Part shown: positions 36,066-51,000 of the stretch, one piece after another
Layout of the letters: the number at the start of each line of letters is the position of its first letter
Numbering within the stretch: position 1 is the stretch's first letter
Origin: Sarcocystis neurona
Taxonomy: Eukaryota; Apicomplexa; Conoidasida; Eucoccidiorida; Sarcocystidae
Length of the DNA: 64,000 nt
Assembly: GCA_000727475.1 (NCBI GenBank)
Contig: KL647301.1
Coordinates: forward strand, 2,378,096-2,442,095
Direction: 5' to 3'
Translations under genes and position numbers: made by a program
The notes under the pieces: generated by a model
What the model saw: the letters and a program-made list of their open reading frames with translations, nothing else
What the model was told of the DNA's origin: nothing
Database searches by the model: none

Positions 36066-39000
36066 CTGAACAGCACCGGAAGCAGCATGGTCGGCGGACG
36101 CATATTCAGTCCCGGCAGCAGCGACAGCAGAAACAAAAGAAACCCAGCATCAAAGGCACGAAAGTCGAAAGAGCAGCAGCTGCTGCAGGAGCAGAATTTG
36201 CAGCAGCGTCAGCAGCAGCACGAGCAGCAGCTGACCGCAGCAGCAGCAGCGTACAGCGCAGCAGCGGCAGACGTCGTAGCAGCAAAAAGGTATACAGAGC
36301 TCCAGCAGCAGGAGCAGCCACATCCTTGAGCCGCGGGAGGAGCAGCAGGTAAACCATCAACAGTGGAGACATGCAGCGGCAACCGCGCCACACAAGGTCG
36401 ACAGACGCGAAGGACATGGACATGCAGGACGCAGCATGTATACACATTTACATGTAAAATTCTATCTGTCAACAGCAGGCATATGTACCAATTCCATCCA
36501 TCAACAGCAAGCGTGTGTACCTTGAGCACATGGAACCGCCCCTCAGACACGCCGTCCTCTTTCCGACAACATGCGGACGCACGCAGCAGCGACAGAGACA
36601 CATCGGACGGCAGCGGCTACGAAGACAACTCAAGAGACGACGCGACAATCCAGGGGCAACAGAATTAACAACGCCACAAGTGGGTAGAATGAGCAAGCCG
36701 AAATGTCAACTATTTGTACCGGGATACACAGATACATACAAATACGTATAGGTCTCCACTTGTGCCGAACTCTCCATCTATCGATGTCTCTCTCTTGACG
36801 TACATGCATATATTATATGCACCTGCGTGTGCCCGCATACATATATAGATATACACATATATTTTTGTATATGCATACGTCCCCTTTTCTGGATCTTCAG
36901 TCTTGATTAAACGGGCGCAGCAGCTCGACTCGACACACACTGTGCACAGGAATACGAATAAACAGGCAGCGACATCCACCTACAAACTCACTCAGACAAG
37001 AACGTAGTGCACATATATGTATATATTTGTATCATAAGCTACGGGACAGACTGCAGTTGTGTGGCCCTCCTTCATCTGGAGCTTGTGGAAATCAGAGGTA
37101 GACAGAAACCGCACTGGCGCGTAAATGTCGCACACACACACACACAACGAGGCGCTTCGGCTGTACGTACACCTCAAGCGCACGCAAAAAGGCGCCGGCA
37201 TCTGTGTACGTTAGACAGCCCCGCAGCCCACATACATACTGCGAGAGAGAAATGCACACGTGCGTGCCGGGTGTGCTCCTTTCCTCCTTTTTGCGCCATG
37301 CCTCACGCAAGCGAATGTCTACGTGTATACAGGTGTCCATAGAAGAAACAGAGTTCGCTTCTAGTTGTTCGTCCTTACAAGGGGTATCTACGGAGGAATT
37401 CACAGGCACACGTGGTCATAAGCACGCACGCACGCACTTTTTCATTATGGACATATATATCCACATAGGCGCGCGGGTGCATACGCGTAGATTGATCCTC
37501 CTCCTCCTCTTTCCTCATCTGTCCTTCCAAAACATCTACGTTCACATGCGCATATAACTAGTAACGTTGTCCTCCATAGCTGTGCACACAAACATATATA
37601 TATATATATATAAACTGCATATAAGTTCGCGTCTACTTCAGATACTACCGTCTCACACAAATCGATACACGTACTACAGATGGGCCGCGTCTACATTGGT
37701 GTGTGCTGCACGGCTAAGTAGACATTTATTACACACGCCAGAACATATACATATATAGACGCTGCAGAAGGAGGCGCATACATAGCAATATGTACGAATA
37801 AATGCATGCGGGTAAATCTGCGAATGCGTAAACGTAAGTGCGAGTAGAAAGGAGTAAGATGTAAGCAAACACTCACAATACGGTTGTATACACGTACATC
37901 ACACATCTACAGCAGTGTCCCGAAAAGAACGTACGGATAGCTGTATAATATTAGAGCAACGCTGTCGCATCCAAAGCCGCCTGACGCTGGTGCCTTCCTA
38001 CGCGCACGTGTGCACGTACTTGCCCACAAAATCACCTACACATAAATAGGTACGCATGAGTGTACCTGTTCTACTTCATAGAAAAAGTACACCGGATGAC
38101 GTACACGCATCCGGATGACGCTACACGCATCCCGGTGACGCTACACGCATCCCGGTGACGCTACACGCATCCCGGTGACGCTACACGCATCCCGGTGACG
38201 CTACTACGCCCATCCCTGTCTCTGTCTTTCTTTGTTTCTGTCTCTTTCGTTTTCTTGGGGATAGCCACACGGCTGCGCAGAATACGTGAAGTTCTCTGCC
38301 TCTCTTCTGTTCGACGTTGTGCTTTGTGTTGTTCCTCTTTGTGAGACTCTTTCGCGTTCTTTCCGTCGTCTTTCTTTGCTTTCTTCTCTTACCTCAAGGA
38401 CAGGGAACGGCACCGACAAATCCTCTCCACGCAAATACTTGGCAAGCAGACGATGTACAAAGAGATCTGCATACCGACGTATCGGAGACGTGAAGTGCAT
38501 ATAACTTGATAAATTCAACGCCCAGTGCCTGTACAAGGAGGGAGCCAGCCAGTCGCACAGAGCAGCAGCAGCGATGGCGGCACAGCAACAAGGAAGAGCA
38601 GCAACAGCAGCGGCGTGGACTCGACGATAGCAGCATCAGCGTCAGTCACACCGACACAGCCGCGGGGGCGAGCAGCAGCAGCAGCGAACCGACGGGTGTC
38701 GCAACCGCGTGCGTCAGCAGCAGCGGCATCGAAGATGGGAGTAGCAGCAGCAGCACTGCTGTTACCAGCTCAATAACTAGTGTACGTGTGCATTTTTGCT
38801 CGTAGGCGCCCAACTGATTCTCCCACAGCTGTCGTTGCTCTTTCGTGCAGTGGAGCCGGGTGGAGACCACACGTCGCAACAAGGGTGCACTGCTGGATAC
38901 TCCTCGCAGCAACAGCAAAGACACGAGAAGCGGCAACTGCAGCAGCACAGCAACGACGCGGAGCAGCACCCGCGGCACCAGACCTGAGGGAAACACCTGC

Positions 39001-42000
39001 TGCTGGTGTAGCGATCTGGAGCGTGACGGAAGCAACAGCAGCAGCGAAGTATCAGTGGCAGAAAACAAAACAGTCCCGCCGCCCAAACACTCCACTTATA
39101 AAACGAACGCATTAGCAGTAGCAGCAACTACAAAAAAAAGAGGCGAAGCCGCAGCAGCAACGGGGCTGCAGCAGCAGCGGTAGGTGCAAAGGATGTAACA
39201 GCACCGCGGATTCGAGCCGCCCTGACTACAGCCGGGGAAATGCAGAGAGGTGTCGAAGCAGCAGTTCACGGCTGCACAGGCAGCAGAAATGGAGGCAGCA
39301 GCAGCACCGATGGTACGGGACCTTCGGCAGCAGCAGTAGCAGCAGCAATGGATCGGAGAGCCCCCGCGGCGCAGCACAACAGAAGCATTCAGCAGCAGCA
39401 GCAGAGGTGACGGAAGAGTGGGAGAGCTGCGACAGCGGCAGCGTAGAACAGTGTGGGGAAGCAGCAGCAGCAGCACACACGAGTGGACCTGTGTCGGCAG
39501 CCACGGCCGCAGAAGAGAACTGCCAAGGGGAACGGGACGAAAAGGCGAACCGCAGCAGCTGACGCGACCACCGTAGCTCGAAACTATGGAGCTACAACGC
39601 GGGAGTCAGCAGATGCACCAGACCCTTGCAAGCAGCTGCAGCAGTTCCTCTAAGCGCGTCGCAAAAGCAGCAGAGCACCGAGGAAGGCGGCACCAGGCGC
39701 AAGGGGAAGACGACAACGAACATGAGGGGAAGTGAGGAAGAAAGAGAAGAAGTCTGAAAAGGAAGAAGGAAGCAGATAAGCAGCAGAGAAGGGAAGCCAC
39801 GAATACCCCAAGAGAAGGAAGGGCAGAAGAAACATACAAAAGTGAGACAGAATAGATAAGAAAGCAAAAGAAGAGGAGAAAAGAAAGGACGGCCGGGAGA
39901 GGGCAGGACAAACGACAGACAAGAAGGAGAGGAGAAGGAGAGCGGAAGGAAGGGCGAGAGAGAAGGAGAAGAGAAGAAAGGAAGGAGAAGAAGAGGAGCA
40001 TTATACGGAGGAAAGCAGGGGAGAAGAAAAACAGCAAGGTATCACGGGAAGACAAGCGGAAGAAGATCGATAAGCAGAGGAAGGGGAGAAGCACGCGCAC
40101 GGGCAGAGAGTGGCCACGAATCAAAAGAGGAGGAGGACGGAGGAAAGTCGACGCGCCCAAAGAAGAAGAAAGCGGAAGCAAAACAGACGAAAAGCGGAAG
40201 TTCACAGGCCACAGCGGGTATACAAATACAGAAGGACAAAGAAGAGAAACAAGAGGGACGAGACAAAGGACGAGAAAGAAAGCAACGATAGAGCGATCAG
40301 CGTGACTAGCAAAAGGATAGAAAGACGAGGGAAGAGAAAAGATGAAGAAACGAAGAAAGCGAAAAGTGGTGAAGAAGTGAGGTGAAAGGGGAAAAGGAAG
40401 ACAAGATGACAACTTCTTCAAGCGCTACGGCGACATATATCCATGTCTGTGGGTCGGTGCAGCTCACTCGAAGGAAAACGTTGGTCCTTTTTTTTCTGCT
40501 GCTCCCCGCTCCGATTTTCTCACAGCAGTAACAGCAGCAGAAGTCGCCGAAGGTGTGACTGCTCTGTCTTCATCGCGTTGTAGTGTGCCGCACGGGAGCG
40601 CGGCACGAACTGCTGCAGCAGCAGAGTGCATGCCCGTTGGCGCAACTTTGTTGCTCCCTCCGCTGATCGTGCTGCCAGGACGTCCACCTGCTTCTTCTGC
40701 TGCTGCTGCGACCGCAGGACTATTGCCTTTGACCGCGGCAAACGAGTTTCTGCTCCTGCCGCTTGCCGGCTCTCGCAGAGAAGACGCAGCTCCCCCAGTG
40801 ATGGCGGGGACGTACTCGGCTTGCTTGAAACACTCCTGCAGCAGCGAGAAGCACAGAGCCTGAAGGGCAACGGACCGAGCAGCAAGGGCACCAGCAGCAG
40901 CAAGAGACAGCAGCAAAGTCTCGCACAGTCACAGGAGGACGGCAGCAACAAGACACCGGCACCAGCAGCAGCACGAGGAAGACAGCAGCAGCAGGATGGC
41001 ATGCAAGAGAGGGCGAAGAAGAACGACGACAGCACCTGGAGCACCAGGAGAAAGGCAGTCTCGTTGCAGAATTTGGGAAGTCTTGAGACACGCAGCAGCA
41101 TGCGTCCATTGCCGACATCACAAGCGATTGTATCCATATAAAGTTCCCGCCGTCTGGCGTGCATCTCCAGGGTGCCTCGGCCCCCTTGCAGTGTTAAGAC
41201 GCATGTGTAAAGATGCGCGCACGCAGCATCCCACACAGAAGAAAAAAACAGCTCCTACAAGCGCGGCTCCGTCTCTTTCTGTGGACGGCACGGCATCTGC
41301 AGTCATTTGTACAGACGCTTCTGCAAACTCGTTTGTGGACAGAGAAGAGGAAGACAGCTCCTAAAGACGGCTCCGTCTCTCTCTATAGAAGGCTGCGCAT
41401 CCGCAGTCACTTGTATAGACGCTTCTGCAAATTTGTCCGTGCAGGGTCGTGGAGTACAAAGACACGCAGGCGTACGTGCAGAACTATGCAGTCAAACACA
41501 CGTGCATCTCTCACACACCCATATCACATATATACACGTACACGCATACATTACAATATATATGTAGACATATATACGTACACATATATAGACACATACA
41601 TGTTTATACCTCATACCATGCATACACATATATATACACACACATACATCATACACATATATGTACACACGCACGTATACGGCCCTGTGTTTTTCCTTTT
41701 GTATGGAGAACCGGGATCTAAACGGATGCGCCTCTACGGATATCTGTGAGAACATTCAAGAAAAGGCAGGTGACATTATATTAAGACTGGGCAAGGGACA
41801 ACCCGGGGAGAGTCTTGCACAAACGAAAAACTATTACATAGGACTGACTCTACGTGCCAGCAGGTGCCTGCGTCTCACAGACGCCTGCCACGTCTGCAGC
41901 AGAACGGTAGACTACGCGCACAGTATCTGCGCTGATATTACGTCTACCCCACTTTGACACAAGGACCATACATTCGTGTACGTACGTACGTACTCCTCAA

Positions 42001-45000
42001 GAGGCGCTCCATGGACGAAGGCGTGATTGAACGAGTACGCAGACAAACACGTCCTCCATATTGAGAAGAACTGTATAGAAATCTAGGACTACGGCCATCA
42101 ATACACAGGAAATCCATGTGTGCACCGACGTACATCCATACACATGTGCAAACACACTGTGGAGCTGTGTGTGGATACTACGTCTAGAGATGCATGTAGG
42201 CAGTCATGCCACATATATACATATATACATATATATACACATCTTCGACTACGGTCATCAATCCATAGCAGAATCCACGCTTGCACTAGTGTACATCGGT
42301 ATACACACAGACTGGCGTGTGGAGACGTCGCAGAGATGTAGGCAGTCATGTTCACATATACCTAACAGACGTACGCGTGTGCAACACGTAACTGCGAGTG
42401 ACCCATACATATATATATATATATATATATTGTCTGCCAACGTACAAGGAGACCGCCATACACATATGCACGGGTGCTATTATATAGATATGCGTATACA
42501 TATGTAAATACGCCCACATACGTATGCATCGTCTTATACCTATATATGCATATCCACAGATACTATATGCGTGCCTGTCCACGTGTGCATACACACACAG
42601 GAATACGCGACACTAGTACAGTAGTAGGGGATCATGCATGCAGCAGTGCCCAGGAAACCCCGGCATATTTACATACTTGCACGTCCGCGAGACGCACTCT
42701 CACACATACTTCTGCGTACATTCTTGTAGACGCATGCATCTCTCTGTCCCTCTCGATAGAACGTTCCACTACTTCTCTCGCTGTGTCTTTTCCTATCGAT
42801 GTCTGCCGCTTCTTCTGTTATCTCTCTGCATGTATCACTCTCTGTTCTCTCTGTATCCCTCTCTCTAGGCAGACACATATATGTATATGAGTACATAAAG
42901 ATCCGCTACAGACGCACACTTGCTGCACCTGCTATCCTATGTATACTGAGGAGGTCGTAGACAGACGTATTTACGCTTGCACCCACAAATTCTACACATT
43001 CCTCACTTACATCCATATCGGTATGTACACACACATACGTATATATATATATATACGTGCATGTACTCACATACATGAGTTCACTGGCCGACTCGTATAC
43101 ATACCCCTATGCATACACACACACACACACACACGCACACACACTCGGCTACAGACGCACCGTAGCCAGCTCATATATATACGTATAGGTGGACTTCTTT
43201 ACTACACATATATAGTTGTGTGCAGATGTAAAATGACTAACCGATACGTGCCTACACATATGCGCATACATGTAGGCACCTCTCCACACGTATACGTACG
43301 TGCAAGTGTACGCCGGCGAACTCGTACATGCAAAGTGTATCAACGTATGTACTATACACGTACACATGCGGATCTCTCTCTCTCTATGTAGGTACTTACT
43401 TATACAACTGGTCAAGAAATATATATGCATACACACATATGTATGTATATATGTACATACATATCCACATCCATATATACGTATGTACAGGTGTAGATAA
43501 CTCTGTGTATCCCTACTGATGTACACACGCACACTGGGGAGATAGCATCTATCTACATACATGCGTATCGCACACGCACATCTACGTGTGTACGTAGGAG
43601 CCGCGCACGTGCCTGCATGCATGAGTATACTCCTTGTACGCCCACACTACACTTACACTTCTTCACGTATATCAACGAGTATACATGTGGACCGACGGGC
43701 TGTGAATAGGTAGAGATGCACAAGTGGTATCCACATATACGTACACATAGAAGAATGCAACACACACACACACATATAAGATGAATCACATACATATTTA
43801 TATATATATATATATGAAAGACGGCCACCACGTGGAAAGAAAGAAGAGAGGCAGCCATACGCTGTAGGCAGCCGGGGGAAGGATTTTGTTGCAGAATCGG
43901 AGGACGTCACTCAGCAGCACGTTGTCCAAAGCACCGGCGTCATCGTCCTCTCCCGCTGCTGCTGGTGTTGCTGCTGCTCGTTTGGCCGCTGCTGCCGGCG
44001 TTGCTGCTGCTGGTTGTGTTGCGCCTGCTGCTGCTGTTGCTACTGGTGGTGCCGCAGCTGCTGCTTGTCCTTCGTTTGCTGCGTTCGCTGCTGCAAACGT
44101 CGCTGTTGTTACAACAGCAGCAGCACCAGCAGCAGGGCTTGCGCTACTCAGTCGCGGCTGCGTCTCCAAAGCGGCAGGAGCAACACACGAGGCCTGGGTC
44201 AGCAGTACCGTTGCTCTGCTCCCCTCTGCCACTCCGCAGCTGTCATCGGCCTCGGCCAGGTCCTTAGAAGCATCTTGACTAGCGTCCGCATCATCATCAC
44301 CAGCGGCAGCAGTGAAAGCGGGCGCAACAGGAGGCTGCATCGGCACCGCACCGCAAGCAGCAGCGGAGGCAGACGTCCCGTTAGTAGCAGCAAGCGACCC
44401 CCCAATGGGAGTATCGGAGGAACGGGCGGGATCTAGCCATGTCGAACGGGTAGGCTGCTGTCGCTGCTTCTGTACTTCCTTCTCCTTCTGCCGTTGCTGC
44501 TCCTCCTGTTGTTCTTTATGCATCCGCTGCTGCTGTTGCTGTGGCTGCGGCTGCCGTTGCTTTTGCGACTCGTGCTTCTGCTCTTCTTGAATTCCCTTCT
44601 GTTGTTGCTCCTCCTGCGCACGCCGGAGCTGCGGCTGTTCTTCCCTCAGCTCCTGTTGCTGCTCCTGCTGCTGCCGGTCTTGTAGGAATGCCGACCAGCC
44701 TGAAGGTCCAAGCACCTGACGTAGCAGCCGCACGGCCTCCCTGTTGCTGCTGCGGTGTTGCCGCAACATGCCACCAAATACTGTCGGTGCTGTTGAACAT
44801 GTTGCTGCAGCAGCAGCTTCTTCGTCTTCCGGTCTGCGCGTCCGGCCTCTCTCAGCGACGGAAGCGACACAAACTTCTTTTTCGCCTCCGCCTGCTGCTG
44901 GTGCTCCTGGTACAGCAGCCGCAGCCCCCAAGTCGTATTGTGGCGCTGCTCTAGGTTTCCGTTGTGGCGTGCACACAGCACTACGAGCACACGTCTGTAC

Positions 45001-48000
45001 GACAGACTCTGTTTGCTTCGCTTGCGTAGATGTTTCGTCGCGCCCTTGAGAAACAGCAGCAGGTGGGAGAGTGCTGCTTAACCCAGTGCTGCCGGCACCA
45101 CTGCCTGGTACTGATTTTCCTTGTTCCACAGAGATATTACAAGCGGCAGCGGCAGCGTCAGGAGCTGCCTCAGGCGCACCAGCAGCAGCTGTACTACTTC
45201 TACTACTACTACTACTACTATTACTACCACCAGTAGCAGCAGCAGCACTTGCTGCAGCTGCAGCGTCACCAGCAACGGGAGCAGCGGCATGAGCTGCAGC
45301 AGCAGTGTCAGCAGCGGGAGCAGTCCCAGGACTAACCCCAACACCACCAGCAGGCATAGCAGTAGTAGCAGGAACCGCGGCAGCGGAACTACAGGCACCA
45401 GCAGCAGCAGCTGCAGGAGCAGCTGGAGTACCCGTCGAAGCTGTAGAGAGCTTGTTTGTGTAGCGGTGCTGCTGCAGGGTTGGCGGGCGGCAGTCGTGGC
45501 CTTGCCGTGCCTCCAGGATGATGCGTGAAACGCAATGATTGGCAAGTACCATACATTCCTCTACTAGTGCATGCGAGTGAATACTTTCCTGCTGCAGCTG
45601 CATAGATACGGGCCTCAACGTGTTGCGGTCTGGCTGCAGCAGCAGCTGCAGAGCCCCTCCGCTCGCCAACATCACAGCACCTGCCTGCTGTCTCCTGCGT
45701 TGTCGCCGCGCGGCCAGCAGATAGACCAGTAGCAAATCCACTGCAACATCGCCTAAAGCGCAACAGGAGCAGCAGGCAGAGAAATGATGAGGGAGAGGAG
45801 AAAAACGCCAGGACGTGGAATCCAGAGCATGCAGGACAAGCTGCAAGCTGCAGCAGCAGCACCACGACGCGACGGCCAAGATGCTGACACCCCCCGGGGC
45901 ACACGCGGCAGCAGCGGGGGCACTGTAAAGCAGCAGCGGCGGCGGCAGAGAAAAGCAGCTCTCAGGTCGCAGAGAAGGAAAAGACAGTTTGTCGCCTCGC
46001 GCCACCGGCAACAAAAAAGAGAAACAGAGGAGTTGTACAAGCACCAGTAGCAGCAGCACTCTGTAGTAGCAGCAGGCGAAGCCACGGACGCGACAGCCAA
46101 AAGGATGGGAGGCACGAGGCATCGCCAGCAGCACGTGTAGCTGCATCACAGACACGTGCACACAGCCGCGGCAGTGTGGCACTCGACAGCAGCAGCTTCA
46201 TCGACGCCGCCCACCACAGAGCAGCAGCGGGAGCAGCAGCAGGTACCGGTGTACCTTTACACCTGTAGCAGCAGGCCGACTGACTCTCAGATAGCTGCAG
46301 CATCCGCGCCACTCCAAAAAGAGGAGGCCCAGGAGCACAGTGGCCAAGCGCGCGACACGCACGCAGCAGCAGCAGCAAAACAAGCAGTTGGAGGGGAAAA
46401 AACGAGCAGCGCCAGCTGCCGCGGCGGCATGCAGCAGCCGGATGACGCAGCAGCCTTCCCATAACGCAGCGGCAGCAACAGCATCGCCCACGCACACAGC
46501 AGCCGCTGCAAGAATGTTGACACGCATCCCTCAGCAGTTCCCTACCGCGGCACTGTCAAGCAGCGGTGCTGCCACACAGGAGCAGCAACTGCACGTGTAT
46601 ATGCAGCCACCTGCGCAGAGATGTATACGTGTGTGGCGGTGCTTGTGTGGGCCTGCGTCTTGAACGTAAGGCCACACAGATCCACTTAGTTTTCGACGTC
46701 CTCTTCCATTCCCCTCCACAGATATGTGCGTCAACACACGCACAAAAATAGCCGTGCAAGCGTCGGCACACCTGCGCGCCCGCGTCCAGCGCATACGTGC
46801 GTTACAGATGTGTACCTGCCCGGGAGTTTCCGTGGGTGCTCTTCTGGATGTCTGTAGATGTGTGTGTCCCCCTGTCGCTCTCTCCCCCTTCGCTCTCCGT
46901 GAATATTGAAGTCTGCCTGTGTGTTGCGTCTGTGCCCACCGTTTGTGTCTTGCTGCTCAGACTCTACGTGTGCCCCTGCCTTCTCTGCCGCGTCTCCTCT
47001 TCTCTATCTCTGGGAGGACACGTACATCTGCCTACGTGCGTGTGTGTGCCTCTGCGTTCTCTTCCTCGCCTCTGTGAGCGTCGTCTCTCTCCTAATAAAA
47101 AGGGGTGCCTCTGCTGCTGTTTGGTGCTCGTCTTATCTCTCATAAATAGGTGTCTGCATGAACATGTACCTGCGTTTCTTTCTCTCCTATTTATGGTCTA
47201 CCAACCCACCTGCTGCTGTCTCTCTGTCCCTCTGCCTGTCACGCTGAAGACATACCGCTGCTGCTGCTGCTGCTGTCTCTCTCTTCCCCTCTCTCTCATG
47301 CCGAAGACGTACCTACGTTTCTTTCTCTTCTACTTATAGTCTACGCCCTTTCTGTCCTCTGTCTGTCGCTCTTCCCTAGAAGCACAGGTGCGTCCCTCTT
47401 CATACGTGTGTGTATGTGTACGTGTGTCTACTTGTGGGGAGTGTATAAGCCTAAGCCTCTGCCTTTCTGTCTCTGTGTGGAGGCAAAAAGGCGCAAAAAG
47501 GGAAGTGTCACTTTGCAGCAGAGCGTCTGTGACGACCCGGCGACCTGCGTTCCCCAACTGACACCGTTTACCTTCGCAGTTACACACACACCTGCAGATA
47601 CATACGTATAGCCGTGCGTACATATACATGTGTATGTCTGGACACAAATATAATATACATACACCTATAGGAACACATACACACACACAGATGCAAACGT
47701 CTCTCTCTCTTTCCGTATCTCTAGATACCTACTTACGTACAAACATGCACCCATACATACATACATTTACATATACGTCATATACATACATGCGCACATA
47801 GAGAGATACACAGATAGATCCATACATAAATACGTACACAGACAGACACAAACATATATACATTCACACACACACGCATACAGATAGTGACACACGTACG
47901 TACGTACATACACACATTTAACCATACATACATACAAGCATACATACATACATAAATACATACATGCATACATACATATATACACACTGTGGACCCAGAA

Positions 48001-51000
48001 CGAATACATATATGAGAACACACAAGGACACACATCTTTCTGTAAGAGTTGCCTACTCAGGAGGAAAAGTATCTCTACCGTGCACCCCCTCGTGTGTAGA
48101 AGAAGAAGCAGACTTCAATAACGCTAAGTGAGAGGTAGCGACTTCGTACCGGGGATGCCACTTGCCCGAGCAGCATCACCAAGAGCAGCCAAGACTGCTT
48201 CTCGGTGCGCTGCCCACTTGAGCGCGTCGGCGCCACGAGAAGTTTCTCCTCCGTCTTCTGCAAACAAAACGACACTTCCTTCATTTCTCCTTCGTTTACT
48301 GCTGCTGCTGCTGCTTGCCTTCTCTCCTGCAAAGGCAGACGGAGGCGCCAACAGCGGCCTCTTCCTCCGCGGCTCGCCCCACAGCAGCAGTTGCTGCTCT
48401 GCTTGCCCGCCGTGCACGTCACCACACCGCTGCTGCTGCTGGGGCAGCTGCAACGGCTGCGAAGAACCAAACGCATCTGTTGCAGCGAGGAATGGCCACA
48501 GCTGCTCGAGAAAGCTGCCAACACTGGCGGCCCCTACGTCGGACTGCGCTGCTGCTGCGGGGCCTCCTCGTCTTCCTGTGCCTCCTCCGTCGCCGTCGCC
48601 ATCTCTCGCCGCCGTGTTGCTGCTGCTGCTGCCTCCGCATTTTGCGTTCGTCAGCGAGGATACGCGTAGGTGTTGCAGCTGCGCGGGTAGTGCAGTAATG
48701 AACTCATCCACCTGCGCGTAGTCAAGACGGCAGCTGCAACACCAACCCCAGCAGCCAGATCCCCGCGGGCACAGCAGCAGCAGCGGCACAAACGCTTCCT
48801 CTGTCACTACGTCTTCAAAATTGAAGCATACGTATGTGCTGACGTATGTGTGTAAGACCACGCAGGGCTTCCCTTCGTTTTTCTCTGGGGGAGAATCTGC
48901 AAAATATATACGCATACAAATGCCTGTTTTGATGTGTCTACCCGTTCTTCCTCGTGATAGATCTCCACGCACACATACACGAATGCAACTATTCAATTGG
49001 CTGTCCTTATACAACGATTTCACAAGAGTACGGAAACGCGCAAACAAACATACACATGTATATGTAAGTACGTGAGAAGACGCATAAATCGACCTTTTCT
49101 GATGGGCAGCAAAAAGAGAGACGACGCAGCTCTGTAAAGGTAGTATGCGTGTACTACCATCTTATTCGTGTGTGTGAACAACAACACAACTTCATACTGG
49201 TGCATTTGAATATATGCGTATAAAAATGGGAAGACGTACGTATTCAGGACGACACGTGAATGTAGACACGCACCGAGGTATACACACATGGAAGCAGCTG
49301 GTGAATATCGCGTTGAAAACGAAACGAAGGAATACACCTCTGCAGAAAAAGAGCGAGGGCAACGCACTACCGCCGTCCAGCAGCCGCCAACGGCTATCTG
49401 TCTCTCTGTGTGTTCACGCGTGTGTGGGAGCTCTGTATCTGCCTGTTTATCGATTTGTTAATAAGAAACGGGGAAAGAAAAGAGTAACACAGAGTTTTTC
49501 TAGAAAGTAGAAATAGGCAGGTCCCCTACAAACATATGCCTACCTGCATGGCGTCATCCGCACATGCACGCACACACATGCGCACACATATACACCAGTG
49601 CTACCCGCACGTAACCCTCTGCATATATGAAACGAACACATTTGTACATATCTATGTGGATACTACATATACACATATATGAGGATAGTACTGTGCGTAT
49701 ATATATATATATATATATACACACACGTGTGTGGACAGTACGGTATCGACACATGTGGGCAGTTTTATATATGTATATATTCTTTTGTATCGGCAGTCGT
49801 GCCATTCACAGACTCAAACGTCTACCTAGAAGCACATACAAATGTACGGGCACGTGTGTCGTGCTTCGCCCTGCTACGTGAAGGAGTGCTTGCCTACTCC
49901 TGGCATATACGAGCCGGTGGAGCGCAGCAGTAAACCGGCGAGTTCTGGTGCATCTGCACTAAAGCCCGAGACGCACGCTTTTTCAGAAAGTTTGATCTGC
50001 TTAGAAATGCAGCTGTAACGCCTTTTGACGTACTTTTCCTTCCCTCATTGTTTCTCGTTCTCTGCCCCTCTTTACACATAATACGTGTCAGCAAGGTTCA
50101 AATGTCTCCCTGAGCACATACGTATATATATATATATATATATATGTATTCGTATATGCGTATGTATTAGTATACACGTAGATGCGTAGGGACATGTTCA
50201 ACCAATTTAACAAAGGAGGAGATCCGTACACGTAATCTGATCACATATGTCTTTATACGTATTTCCGACGTATATACACATATATATATATATACGTATA
50301 TATATATGTATATCAGCGGTTTTGAATATGAGTCAATCTAAGTCCGCATATTAAGAACATTATATATAGGTGTATGTCTATATCTACATACAGATAGACT
50401 TACACGTATATCTCTATACGTGCAACATACTTATATATGTGCATGTCTCTGTATCGATAGATATACACCGGAGGAATGCGCGTTTTCTGCGACGAAGTGT
50501 CAGAAAATAGATAGTCTTCTTTTAGAGCTTCCTACATATTTGCGTGCAGGTATACAAAAATATGAGTACCATGCACAAACGTGTGTTGCACACACTGCAG
50601 AGAAGGATTCGGTCTTTCAGAGGGGGACGATCCTGCTGAAAACAATCTCCCTCCCCACCACACCGTGCGCTAGCAACTTGGACTGACGTACAAATGCAGA
50701 CAGACATATACATGTGTAGGCGGATAGAGATACAGAGCTACACGACATTTTGAAGGGTAATTACATAAACTCACTGAGAACGAATGATCGTCTTGCAGAG
50801 ACGAGGCTTCGCCGGAGAGAAAAGCTCTCCGTTTTCATCGAGCAGCAGAAAAAGGGAGAAGGCGAGGCGGTCCTGCTGCGGCAGCAAAGAGCAGACGCCC
50901 TCACTGAGCGCGGGTGGCAGCATCGGGAAAACTCTGCAACAACGTTCGCAGGCAAATTCAAAGAAAATAGCTGCAGACCTTTGAAATTCGTCGTCGCTCT

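Noticed and set aside
40042..40421. Minus-strand frames of Phe/Leu/Ser in the polypyrimidine tract (up to 271 codons)
   Set aside because: A C/T-only strand cannot form stop codons, so open frames are expected; no conserved motif.
47767..48035. Tyr/Cys/Met-rich frames in TACA repeats
   Set aside because: They are translations of a tetranucleotide microsatellite.
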